DNA of 64,000 nucleotides from the IMG/VR virus record IMGVR_UViG_3300042384_000211, positions 62,001-126,000 of that record; one strand, 5' to 3'. Made by a program: the position numbers and the translations under genes. The DNA is from a virus. The notes below the pieces were generated by a model. It searched no databases. It was not told where the DNA came from and saw nothing but the letters and a program-made list of their open reading frames with translations. Positions 57,048-64,000 of this stretch are shown here, piece after piece. Every line of letters starts with the position of its first letter. Positions within the stretch are counted from its first letter, which is position 1.

Positions 57048-57730
57048 TAACGTGTTTCACGGCCTAGTTCTTCTGAACCGCCCACTGCGGCATCAGTAGC
57101 CGCAAAGCCGTCAGTATCTTCCGCGTCCAAATCACTCATTGGTGGCATTTCTGCGCCTAGGCCTGCAGTCATGTCAGGTTCGCCACCAAGGTCCATAGGA
57201 CTGTCAACTTGCTCACCGCTTAAGATACGCACACCTGTGTCAACCCCTTCACGTGCTTGTTGTAGGTTTGTCATTAGAGTTGCTAATGTTTCGCCTACTG
57301 CGTTTTTGAATCCGTCAGCTTGTTCACTGCCGATTTGATCACGGATGCTGTCTAACAGTTGTGGTAATTGTTCATTTTGCATTTTACCAACTTTCTCAAT
57401 GGCATCTTGTACGCTATCAACCATATCTTTAGCAGCCAACAATACTTCTGCATTGCTAACTTCACCTTCTATTAGTCGGCGGCGGTTTTCTTGTAGCCAG
57501 GTACTTAAACCTTCTTGAACTGTTAGTAGTTCCATATAACGTGGATTACGTTCTGCTGTGTGGAAATTATTAGTACGACGAATCTTATTAAGATTAGCAG
57601 TAATAGTTTCGCTTAGACGTTTTGCTTTTGCCATTGATAGATTGTTAAAATCAATAGAAAATCCAAATCGACTTTCCATAAATTTGTTAATTCTTTTAGT
57701 AGATGTCAACGACATTTCTGAGAGTTTCAT
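57047..57730 (-). CDS. Coiled-coil structural-type phage protein
   Basis: A 227-residue protein, helical (LSETITANLNKIRRTNNFH..., LLAAKDMVDSVQDAIEKVGKMQNEQLPQLLDSIRDQIG) with an acidic Gly-rich C-terminus. A GCTAAATATATT box and GGAATTAAAACT ribosome site precede it. Seen beside virion genes in T4-like cyanophages, so a head-associated protein is likely. No enzyme motif. Confidence 0.65.
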   Translation of the reverse strand: MKLSEMSLTSTKRINKFMESRFGFSIDFNNLSMAKAKRLSETITANLNKIRRTNNFHTAERNPRYMELLTVQEGLSTWLQENRRRLIEGEVSNAEVLLAAKDMVDSVQDAIEKVGKMQNEQLPQLLDSIRDQIGSEQADGFKNAVGETLATLMTNLQQAREGVDTGVRILSGEQVDSPMDLGGEPDMTAGLGAEMPPMSDLDAEDTDGFAATDAAVGGSEELGRETR

Positions 57731-57741
57731 AGTTTTAATTC

Positions 57742-58233
57742 CTAAACTTTAATATATTTAGCCAAGTTTTGACTTTTCTTTAATTGTTGCTTAGTCTGCT
57801 CGATGCGAGACATTGTTTCAGTATATTTACTGCTGTATAACCGTAAATCCCAATCATCGTTGGCTTCTTTAGCTTTTTTAAAACGATGTCTGTAAAGTAT
57901 AGCTTCAAAATCCAATCGACTTAATAGGTCATCACCTTCTTTAATTTCTTTAGCTAATACATAATCTTTTTTGTGCATAGCAATACAATAAAATATTGCA
58001 TCTTTTCGTGTAAAAAAATCAAATATCTGTTGATCATTTTCAGTAACCTGCCAACATTTGTCATTGAATTTTTGTATCTTGTATTTATTTCCTACAATTA
58101 ATAAATTCGAACCAATTTGATAACAAAACGGTAAAGGTTGGTTGACTAAGCGAGATAATTCATTTTCTGTAAATCTACGAATTTTCTCAACATCTATTTC
58201 AACCAATGGTTTTTTTGTAGTAGATTTTGCCAT
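57742..58233 (-). CDS. Hypothetical phage protein
   Basis: A 163-residue protein with a basic helical N-terminus, a beta-rich middle (PLPFCYQIGSNLLIVGNKYKIQKF) and a helical Lys-rich C-terminal coiled coil (SSKYTETMSRIEQTKQQLKKSQ). No family recognised. It overlaps the upstream gene by 35 bases. Confidence 0.6.
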   Translation of the reverse strand: MAKSTTKKPLVEIDVEKIRRFTENELSRLVNQPLPFCYQIGSNLLIVGNKYKIQKFNDKCWQVTENDQQIFDFFTRKDAIFYCIAMHKKDYVLAKEIKEGDDLLSRLDFEAILYRHRFKKAKEANDDWDLRLYSSKYTETMSRIEQTKQQLKKSQNLAKYIKV

Positions 58234-58408
58234 CTTGATTAGTACGTAAGAGTACGTCCTTGACTGTTAATTGATTAGCCAATAGTTGTTGTCTCTCATC
58301 AAGTTGGCTTTTTGCAACGGGGCTATCACCTTCAAAATGAGCTAATAGCTCGTGTTCTTCGTTGGTGATAGGTAATAATATGTTATTTGTTAGTTCTACG
58401 ATTTTCAT
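58199..58408 (-). CDS. Small hypothetical protein
   Basis: A 69-residue protein (MKIVELTNNILLPITNEEHELLAHFEGDSPVAKSQLDERQQLLANQL...). A helix-turn-helix-like stretch is possible in LDERQQLLANQLTVKDVLLR. A ACTAAATACTGTTAC late box is upstream. It overlaps the next gene by 35 bases. Function unknown. Confidence 0.65.
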   Translation of the reverse strand: MKIVELTNNILLPITNEEHELLAHFEGDSPVAKSQLDERQQLLANQLTVKDVLLRTNQDGKIYYKKTIG

Positions 58409-58437
58409 ACTGTTAACCTAAGTGTAACAGTATTTAG

Positions 58438-58701
58438 TTAATTGAAAAGACCTTTAGTGATAAATCCAATTAGGCCTGCGGCTAGTACACCAATGACTGT
58501 GGTGAATATACTGATAGTCTGTTTGTTTTGTCCTTCGACTTTAGATGCAAGACTGTTCTTGATGTCTACCATATGTAGCTCAAGTTTGTCTAAACGGTGC
58601 TCTAAATTATCTATTTTAGTTTCCAAGTTATTGTACCTTATGGCACATAATTCAACGTGGGCTTCTAAACTTTCTTTCTCAATATCTGTAGGTGTAGACA
58701 T
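58438..58701 (-). CDS. Coiled-coil membrane-anchored small protein
   Basis: An 87-residue protein. A heptad-rich N-terminal half (NLETKIDNLEHRLDKLELHMVDIKNSL) precedes a C-terminal membrane helix (TISIFTTVIGVLAAGLIGFITKGLF). Shape resembles holin-like or spanin-adjacent proteins. The ribosome site is AGGAAAAGCG. The gap from 58702 to 58797 shows only a AATAAATA box. Confidence 0.65.
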   Translation of the reverse strand: MSTPTDIEKESLEAHVELCAIRYNNLETKIDNLEHRLDKLELHMVDIKNSLASKVEGQNKQTISIFTTVIGVLAAGLIGFITKGLFN

Positions 58702-58797
58702 AATCGCTTTTCCTGTTAGCGATGCTGTTTTATGAGCCTTGATAGTTTGCCTGTTGTGTGCCTTAATATGTGATGATTAGCATCAAATAATATTTAT

Positions 58798-59223
58798 TCA
58801 ATTCGATAGAGTTTTAAAGTATATGTTATTATCTGGTCCACTGGAATAAAATATAGGTTGCAGAAAGTCAGTTGTTTCTGTCAGTCCTGCTATAATAGGA
58901 GTCAATTTAAAATCACTACGCAGTAGGCCAAAAATGTCCGGACCTTTAGTATAAATGTCCTTGTAATCAACTCCCACTACAAAGGTCCATATTTTATGCA
59001 CTCCGGTATAGCTAATTCCAAATTGATAATTTTTAATATCGTCAACAATTATGTCTGTTTTAACTATATTAGGTTGTGTGCGCAGACTAAGAATCTGTAA
59101 GGTTGTTTCCCAGTTGCGTTGTTGATTTCGTTCAATTTCTTTTTTAACAGAATGTACAGTTTGCCCTGTCGGAGTTATGTCTACTAGAGTATAACCTTGA
59201 TATAAATGTAATTGATTAGTCAC
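58798..59223 (-). CDS. Hypothetical phage protein, leaderless GTG start
   Basis: Start placed at GTG 59223 (then TNQLHLYQGYTLVDITPTG), because a TATAAATA box ends 5 bases upstream; an ATG at 59229 would lie inside the box. The 141-residue product is beta-rich (TLQILSLRTQPNIVKTDIIVDDIKNYQFGI). It resembles short proteins of T4-like cyanophages. Function unknown. Confidence 0.6.
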   Translation of the reverse strand: MTNQLHLYQGYTLVDITPTGQTVHSVKKEIERNQQRNWETTLQILSLRTQPNIVKTDIIVDDIKNYQFGISYTGVHKIWTFVVGVDYKDIYTKGPDIFGLLRSDFKLTPIIAGLTETTDFLQPIFYSSGPDNNIYFKTLSN

Positions 59224-59228
59224 ATTCA

Positions 59229-59236
59229 TATTTATA
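59229..59236 (-). promoter_or_regulatory. T4-type late promoter, 5 bases from GTG
   Basis: Minus strand exact TATAAATA, then TGAAT, then GTG. It sits just after the terminator of the preceding gene. Confidence 0.6.
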
Positions 59237-59244
59237 GACAATAA

Positions 59245-59270
59245 AAAAGGCACTGTTAAAAGTGCCTTTT
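59245..59270 (-). terminator. Intrinsic terminator
   Basis: Stem AAAAGGCACT / AGTGCCTTTT around GTTAAA, followed on the minus strand by TTTATTG. It lies 22 bases downstream of the gene at 59293. Confidence 0.9.
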
Positions 59271-59292
59271 AGTTTTAACTAACTAATTTAAC

Positions 59293-59628
59293 TTAGTATG
59301 TAAATGCAACTACAGTTGTACCGCTTACGCCTGAACCGTTAACTGCTGTGTTGCAGTAGCCTTGTAGGCTGTTTGCACCAGCTGAAGCAGCAGGAGCTGC
59401 ACCAGTGATAGCTACACGGAAAGCACCTGCTGCCGGTGTACCTAATAGTTCAATTGAACCAACTTGGCTAATTGCACGTACTAATTTTTCAAAGTCACTG
59501 TCTACAGCTGCATAACCAGTATGAACATCAGATAATGAAACTGTGTAGTGTGTTAAAGTACGACCTGTAATGCTTACGTTACCGCTGTCTGTTGGACGAG
59601 CCCAACCATTTGTTCTTGTTATTGCCAT
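59293..59628 (-). CDS. Small virion-type protein
   Basis: A 111-residue protein (MAITRTNGWARPTDSGNVSITGRTLTHYTVSLSDV...) with an Ala/Gly/Ser-rich C-terminal half ending TTVVAFTY. A strong ribosome site (TAGGAGAAATAAA), its own terminator and a GATAAATA box suggest abundant late expression. A small capsid or tail decoration protein is a reasonable guess. Confidence 0.7.
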   Translation of the reverse strand: MAITRTNGWARPTDSGNVSITGRTLTHYTVSLSDVHTGYAAVDSDFEKLVRAISQVGSIELLGTPAAGAFRVAITGAAPAASAGANSLQGYCNTAVNGSGVSGTTVVAFTY

Positions 59629-59674
59629 TTTATTTCTCCTAATATGTTTACGCTTTCGCGCATACTTTTATTTA

Positions 59675-60916
59675 TCATCTTGACGAGAAATTAATCCTAG
59701 AGAACTCCAAACGATCAACTAATTTAACCGCGCCGCCAGCGTGCCCAATGGCCACAAAACCTTCTGGTGCTGTTACTTTATAACCGTCATTGGTTTTTTG
59801 AAATGTACCGATACCTTCAACTTTGGTCAATTTAGCTAATAGTATACGTTTAAGTTCTATAATACGTTTATACACTGCTAATATACCCAACAATGCATTG
59901 CTGTTGTCTGCTATCCATTGTTCTTTCTCTTTGATCTTAGCTATGCGCCCTTGTGCGGCACGTCCTTCAATGCCACCCGACAGTGTTTCGATGTCTTTCA
60001 TTAACTCAGTTGTGTAATGTGTTACAAACTGTTTTAGGAATTGTGTTGGATCTGTGACCTGTGAACCTTGACGTACCATTTGATTTATGTACGGTTTAAT
60101 ATTACGAGCAAATTCTTTATTAGTTAAAATTATATCAAATCGCTGTTGTCCTACTTTATTCATAGTGTCAGCAGTTGTTTGTAGATATTGTTGTATATTG
60201 GTGTTTTCACTAGGAGTTAGACTAGCAACACCAGTATAATCTTTGTAAGTAGCATCATCAAACCATACGTTAGTGTTTGGTGCAAATGATCCAACGTTTA
60301 CACCAAATGATGCCTGCATAGTAGCTATACTATCTCCGTCGTAGCTAGTATGAAATACAATACCAATTTTAGCACGTGATATACGTTGACCTAGATTGCT
60401 GTTTACTGGTACAGCATAGGTAATAGTGTTGGGCGTAAATACATAACAAAGTTCGTTATCGATTTCAACCGTGGTAACATCACCTTCTGTAAACATTAGG
60501 TCACCTTGTACTACTCCGCCAATGCCCAATTTAGACAAGTATTTCAATGCCTGTGATAACTTGTTAGCCAGCTCTGGTTTGTCACCATAAAAGTCTAAAA
60601 TATCTTCTTGGTCTTTGCATATTTTAGGTTGAGCTTTAGCAAAAACGCTTTTGGTGCCTACGAAAAATTTACTATCTGCAGGATCGATGCCGCAGATGAT
60701 TGCAGGACTACCGTCCCACTTGACTGTTAATTGAGTTGTTGTTCCTACACCGTCAGCTAGCATTTGACGTAGACTTTCTACATAATCTAACGCAGCTTGG
60801 GCTCCTGCATACCCACTGTTAAAGATTAAATCTTCGAGATGTTCCAGGTGTGTATTTTTGGCTGATTCAGTCAGCATCCACGGAGCAGGTTGATTTTTTA
60901 CTTCAAATAGTTTCAT
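59675..60916 (-). CDS. Nucleotidyltransferase/ligase-like protein
   Basis: A 413-residue protein. TQLTVKWDGSPAIICGIDP has a K-x-D-G motif like motif I of ATP-dependent DNA/RNA ligases, where Lys is adenylated. GGVVQGDLMF and AKIGIVFHTSYDGDS could be motifs III/IIIa and IV. The C-terminus (residues 250-413) is helical and differs from known ligase OB domains. In T4-like cyanophages similar proteins lie near virion genes, as I recall. An active ligase, a cap-like enzyme or a decayed ligase are all possible. Confidence 0.55.
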   Translation of the reverse strand: MKLFEVKNQPAPWMLTESAKNTHLEHLEDLIFNSGYAGAQAALDYVESLRQMLADGVGTTTQLTVKWDGSPAIICGIDPADSKFFVGTKSVFAKAQPKICKDQEDILDFYGDKPELANKLSQALKYLSKLGIGGVVQGDLMFTEGDVTTVEIDNELCYVFTPNTITYAVPVNSNLGQRISRAKIGIVFHTSYDGDSIATMQASFGVNVGSFAPNTNVWFDDATYKDYTGVASLTPSENTNIQQYLQTTADTMNKVGQQRFDIILTNKEFARNIKPYINQMVRQGSQVTDPTQFLKQFVTHYTTELMKDIETLSGGIEGRAAQGRIAKIKEKEQWIADNSNALLGILAVYKRIIELKRILLAKLTKVEGIGTFQKTNDGYKVTAPEGFVAIGHAGGAVKLVDRLEFSRINFSSR

Positions 60917-62058
60917 TAGACAGCTACCGATGGGTTAGTTATTGTGTTAGCAGCCATTTGCGCATTTTGTCGGTTTATGGTATATTTGCGTTCAAGCCAA
61001 GCCAGAGCTTTTGGATCTTTAACCACACTATTGCCATCTGCTCCGTACCAATTTCCGTCTTGTTCGTTTTTAGTGACAATATCGCCTGAGTTTAATTTAA
61101 TCTGATTAGGTTGTAGTCCTTGTGGTTTAGGACGCCCGTCTGGGTAAGCCACCCTGCCTGTAAGTTTGTCATATTGCACCTGAAGTTCCTTAGCACGTTC
61201 TGGTTTAATCTTTTCACCTGTGTGGTCATCTCTCCAACTACCGTCTTGGAATCTGCGATAGGTGTACGTGCCAGATGCTCCGATTGCAGTAAGTTTACTA
61301 CTACTAGAATCCCACGACCATTGATCAGGTTGTACTTGTAATTGATATCCATCTACTGGAATGTTTAACTCTGCTATTTTTTTAGCAATTTCTTTTATCT
61401 TGGCATCACGTTTAGTTTTGTCAGCATATAAGCCAGTTTGCGGAATAGCTTTGGCAATTTCAGCCATAGAACTTTTTCTATTTTGTTTAGCACGTTGTAT
61501 TAGTACATCAACAATACGATTATCTTTAGATACTGTATTAGCCATTGTTCCAGCAGGTGCTTGATATCCAGCTACACGCACACCAGACTGGGCTAGTCTT
61601 GAAGCAACATACTCAGCACCCTCTGCAGGTGCTCTATTTTTAACTAATAATTTTTGAATTTCAGCTAATGAAATTGCCGGTACGGCTTCTTCTGCTTCTG
61701 CTACTTGACTCTTAGACCAATTACTGAATGACGACTTAGCCGCAGGCGCAGTTTGCGCTGTTGCCTGACGCTGTTTAATTAAATTTAATGCATCTGCTAG
61801 AGTTTTATCTAAGGCAGCTTTAATTTTAGGATCGTTAGTTAGTGCTTGTTCACCTTGTGCATTACTATATGCGGCTGTTTTACGAATATCATTATAACCA
61901 GCTTGTTGTTTTGCTTTGTTTAGCACACCTTTCATTTGATTAGCTGCGCCGGGCGCAACTACATCACCTAGACCTTTAGCAACCCCACCAGCTACTGCGC
62001 CAGCCATACTACCCAAAGTGCCTAATACACCTTCGTTTAATACTTCTTTAATCTTCAT
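60916..62058 (-). CDS. Large virion-associated protein
   Basis: A 380-residue protein. The N-terminus MKIKEVLNEGVLGTLGSMAGAVAGGVAKGLGDVV is amphipathic, with a Gly/Ala-rich glycine-zipper-like region. The middle is helical, the C-terminus has tryptophan-containing motifs that look like small repeats (YQLQVQPDQWSWDS, DGSWRDDHTGEKI, DGNWYGADGNSV). Its start and stop are coupled to neighbours. An internal head or DNA-injection protein is possible. No enzyme motif. Confidence 0.6.
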   Translation of the reverse strand: MKIKEVLNEGVLGTLGSMAGAVAGGVAKGLGDVVAPGAANQMKGVLNKAKQQAGYNDIRKTAAYSNAQGEQALTNDPKIKAALDKTLADALNLIKQRQATAQTAPAAKSSFSNWSKSQVAEAEEAVPAISLAEIQKLLVKNRAPAEGAEYVASRLAQSGVRVAGYQAPAGTMANTVSKDNRIVDVLIQRAKQNRKSSMAEIAKAIPQTGLYADKTKRDAKIKEIAKKIAELNIPVDGYQLQVQPDQWSWDSSSSKLTAIGASGTYTYRRFQDGSWRDDHTGEKIKPERAKELQVQYDKLTGRVAYPDGRPKPQGLQPNQIKLNSGDIVTKNEQDGNWYGADGNSVVKDPKALAWLERKYTINRQNAQMAANTITNPSVAV

Positions 62059-62296
62059 CTTTCATTTTCCTAATGCCGCGGCTAAATTTCAGTGGGTCCT
62101 GCCCTTTAATTGCGTTCAATAGTCGACGTTCTAATTCGCCTGCTTGCTCGGCATCGTAGTTTTCACGAATGTGATTGATAAGGTTAATAGCACCGTTGAT
62201 AATGTTATTGGCGCGAGATTCTATGAGATTGGCCTTATCCTTATGTACCAGTAGCTCGTCAAGCTCTGTTAGAATACTGCGGGTGCGTTTTTGCAA
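62048..62296 (-). CDS. Small helical hypothetical protein, TTG start
   Basis: An 82-residue protein starting at TTG 62296 behind TTGGAGTAAGACC. Predicted helical (SILTELDELLVHKDKANLIESRANNIINGAINLINHIRENY). A GATAAATATACT box lies upstream. It overlaps the next gene by 11 bases. Function unknown. Confidence 0.6.
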   Translation of the reverse strand: MQKRTRSILTELDELLVHKDKANLIESRANNIINGAINLINHIRENYDAEQAGELERRLLNAIKGQDPLKFSRGIRKMKDED

Positions 62297-62319
62297 GGTC
62301 TTACTCCAATTTAGTATAT

Positions 62320-63345
62320 TTATCGCAAGATAGATTTTATTTTATCATATAATTTATGATCATTGAGATAAGTTTTATTCATGTATTCTAATTTAGAAAT
62401 ATTTCTAATTAATGTAAGATTTTGATTTAATCGATCATAGAATTGTTCCTTAAGTACTATTTGGCGGTCTAAATCATTAATTAAATCTAAATTTCTTAAT
62501 ACTGCTTCTACACATCGTTTTCCTGGATGTTCAATATATTGATAACTATGATCAATGATATCGTCAAATATATCTAATCCAAGTTTAGCGGCTGTTTCAG
62601 CTGACTTCCATCCTCCTACCCAAATTAAAAAATGTCCTGAATATATAGACATAATAGTTTTTTCACTAAGATGATTGCCATTTTCAAAAAATGTGGGTTC
62701 TGTTATTAACGATAGTGTCGCATCTTTAAATAACTGATTATACAAACATTGATCAAAATAAGCAGTATTATCTAACATACTATCATGAAACCCGCTGGTC
62801 CTACGGTCACCCTGGCCTATCCAACGTTTAGCCAGCGTATTTGATGTATCGATAGCATAATCAGTTCCATGTAAAAATTCATCTAAGGCTATTTTATCAC
62901 ATTCGTCAGTTGAATATAATATATCTTGTGGAGACATCAAATTGGCTAATGTAGTTGACAAAATTTGTCTATTAGGTCTGATTTTGTTCATCATGGCGGT
63001 TAACTTTTTTGTAGGCCTAACAGTTGGTACACTTGTCCAATCCGGAAACTTCGTTAAGAACTCTTTAGATTCTGTAATTAAAAAATTATTTGTGTATACC
63101 GCGTGTTCTTTAGAAAAGTCATCAAAACACATATAACTATCAAACACAAAAATTTTTTTAGTATGATCAATATTAGCTGATTGAAATAAATCAAAAATGG
63201 AATTTTTAAAATAAGCTTCTTTACCCTTTATACTTGTTCGTGCATCACTAACTATAGGCATATGATCCTCAACAAATATTATATCACTGTGAACGAACTC
63301 ACTATCTAAAGATGTAGTGTGGGGGAATATTGTAGGATAATTCAT
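62320..63345 (-). CDS. Glycosyltransferase-like protein, paralogue 3
   Basis: A 341-residue protein with the C-terminal block HLSEKTIMSIYSGHFLIWVGG, AKLGLDIFDDIIDHSYQ and RCVEAVLRNLD. The TEK of the other members is SEK here, a conservative change. The N-terminal half is unrelated to the others. A TAATAAATACATTG box lies about 50 bases upstream. Same interpretation as 3906-4988; acceptor unknown. Confidence 0.55.
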   Translation of the reverse strand: MNYPTIFPHTTSLDSEFVHSDIIFVEDHMPIVSDARTSIKGKEAYFKNSIFDLFQSANIDHTKKIFVFDSYMCFDDFSKEHAVYTNNFLITESKEFLTKFPDWTSVPTVRPTKKLTAMMNKIRPNRQILSTTLANLMSPQDILYSTDECDKIALDEFLHGTDYAIDTSNTLAKRWIGQGDRRTSGFHDSMLDNTAYFDQCLYNQLFKDATLSLITEPTFFENGNHLSEKTIMSIYSGHFLIWVGGWKSAETAAKLGLDIFDDIIDHSYQYIEHPGKRCVEAVLRNLDLINDLDRQIVLKEQFYDRLNQNLTLIRNISKLEYMNKTYLNDHKLYDKIKSILR

Positions 63346-63404
63346 ATTGTCTTGTTACCTTAGCTTGAATAGTTATTATTCTAAAAAGCAATGTATTTAT
63401 TAAA

Positions 63405-64000
63405 TCATTCTACTTTTTTAAGTCCAGCCAACATACTTTTAAGTTTACTGCTGTTTACTTCTGCATTGATTTTAGGACTGTCGTCTTTGACTGTAGACCC
63501 AGTTTTGATGTTGTTTAATACATTATTGACATTACGTGTTGCACCAAGATTGTCGCCCGACATATCTTCGCCTTCGTCGGTGATACGCATAGTTTCGATG
63601 TTGTAGGTCAAGTCAATTTTATGTCCTACACCTGTTGAACTACGTGACTTCATACACTGTAGTTGATACTTACCGCGTTCTTTCATAGCACGACTTGTAA
63701 AGATACCAAACACGTTATCAGCTGTGTTGATCTTACTAATACCACCAGCAATATGACTATGGTCAAATTCAATTTCTTCAACGGCACTACGATTCAACTG
63801 TGACGCAGTTACTAGCAAGACATTAAGTTCTTTAGCCAAGTTACGTAGTTCTTCTGCTACATATTTGTCTTTGATAAACTGATCGTTGGGATTAACTTTA
63901 ACACTCACCGGCATGACCAAATCTAAATAGTCTACCATAACAAAGTCCACACGAATACCAGTTTGAATCTGTACTTCTTTTAAGTAACTGCGAATGTCGT
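63405..64000 (-). CDS. Replicative DNA helicase (gp41/DnaB type), C-terminal part
   Basis: The gene runs off the right edge; 198 C-terminal codons are present. FVMVDYLDLVMPV is the Walker B region, LNVLLVTASQLNRSAVE and HIAGGISKINTADNVFGI the H3/H4 region of RecA-fold DnaB helicases, with KGKYQLQCMKSRSS as the arginine-finger region. T4 gp41 is the closest known type. Its presence is a strong phage marker. Confidence 0.92.
   Translation of the reverse strand, partial: DIRSYLKEVQIQTGIRVDFVMVDYLDLVMPVSVKVNPNDQFIKDKYVAEELRNLAKELNVLLVTASQLNRSAVEEIEFDHSHIAGGISKINTADNVFGIFTSRAMKERGKYQLQCMKSRSSTGVGHKIDLTYNIETMRITDEGEDMSGDNLGATRNVNNVLNNIKTGSTVKDDSPKINAEVNSSKLKSMLAGLKKVE

Noticed and set aside
1-64000. 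Bacterial chromosome or prophage interpretation
   Set aside because: Many host-like genes are present, but gp41-type helicase, tail fibres, nrdA/B with a homing nuclease, late promoters throughout and the lack of housekeeping operons point to one phage genome. A chimera of assembly remains possible around 15-28 kb but the phage-type promoters continue through it.
1-64000. tRNA genes
   Set aside because: No cloverleaf or TTCGA-type T-arm was seen in gaps; the gaps are all short and hold promoters or terminators.

Overview
The window is part of the genome of a large tailed phage, distantly T4-like. The phage evidence is direct: tail-fibre and pectate-lyase-type tail-spike proteins, a gp41-type replicative helicase cut by the right edge, an nrdA/nrdB pair separated by a GIY-YIG endonuclease gene, five free-standing homing-type endonucleases, overlapping small genes, and T4-type late promoters (TATAAATA and variants) alternating with near-perfect sigma-70 promoters. 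Many cargo genes look proteobacterial: porins, AhpC, cytochrome c, IscU, and curli secretion genes. With the low GC, the porin type and a PqqA peptide, these suggest a Gram-negative, probably betaproteobacterial aquatic host, perhaps a methylotroph. The host assignment is inference.

Layout. 0-5 kb: clpP, a DksA/TraR-like zinc finger and small genes driven by a repeated promoter-leader module, plus a GIY-YIG-type endonuclease and a glycosyltransferase-like gene. 5-12 kb: UV-damage endonuclease, a fibre-like structural gene, and a small-molecule or surface-sugar cluster (amidinotransferase, 2-oxoglutarate oxygenase-like protein, nucleotide-sugar dehydrogenase, second glycosyltransferase-like gene). 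12-15 kb: a plus-strand operon of membrane proteins and a class 3 lipase, facing a D-Ala-D-Ala carboxypeptidase. 15-19.2 kb: a CHASE2 nucleotidyl cyclase, RNA polymerase omega, cytochrome c and AhpC (both between diverged direct repeats), an HNH nuclease, and a 23-residue PqqA. 19.3-23.5 kb: LpxH-like phosphoesterase and two porins. 23.5-28.2 kb: a curli-type amyloid operon (csgF, csgG, curlin, fecR-like, curlin fusion). 28.3-33.5 kb: DexA-like exonuclease, cytidylyltransferase, ClpS, Hsp20, DnaK, HNH nuclease, ribosomal protein S21. 33.5-40 kb: virion genes with a 1,258-residue fibre. 40-45 kb: small early genes, DNA methyltransferase, deoxyribonucleotidase. 45-54 kb: structural protein, glutaredoxin, nrdB, nrdA, tail spike, RecB-like exonuclease. 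54-56.6 kb: IscA and an IscU split into two coupled ORFs. 56.6-64 kb: virion-type genes, a nucleotidyltransferase-like protein, a third glycosyltransferase-like gene and the helicase.

How the genes may work together: nrdA/B, glutaredoxin and deoxyribonucleotidase supply nucleotides. DnaK, Hsp20, ClpP and ClpS manage protein folding and turnover. Omega, the DksA-like protein, S21 and the cyclase could re-tune transcription, translation and signalling. IscU/IscA, cytochrome c, AhpC and PqqA point to redox metabolism. The curli operon, porins, sugar genes, lipase and carboxypeptidase act on the envelope. The most unusual items are the phage curli operon, the phage PqqA, the split iscU, and a set of promoters whose fixed distance to the start codon predicts leaderless mRNAs. 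No tRNA gene, CRISPR array or insertion sequence was recognised.
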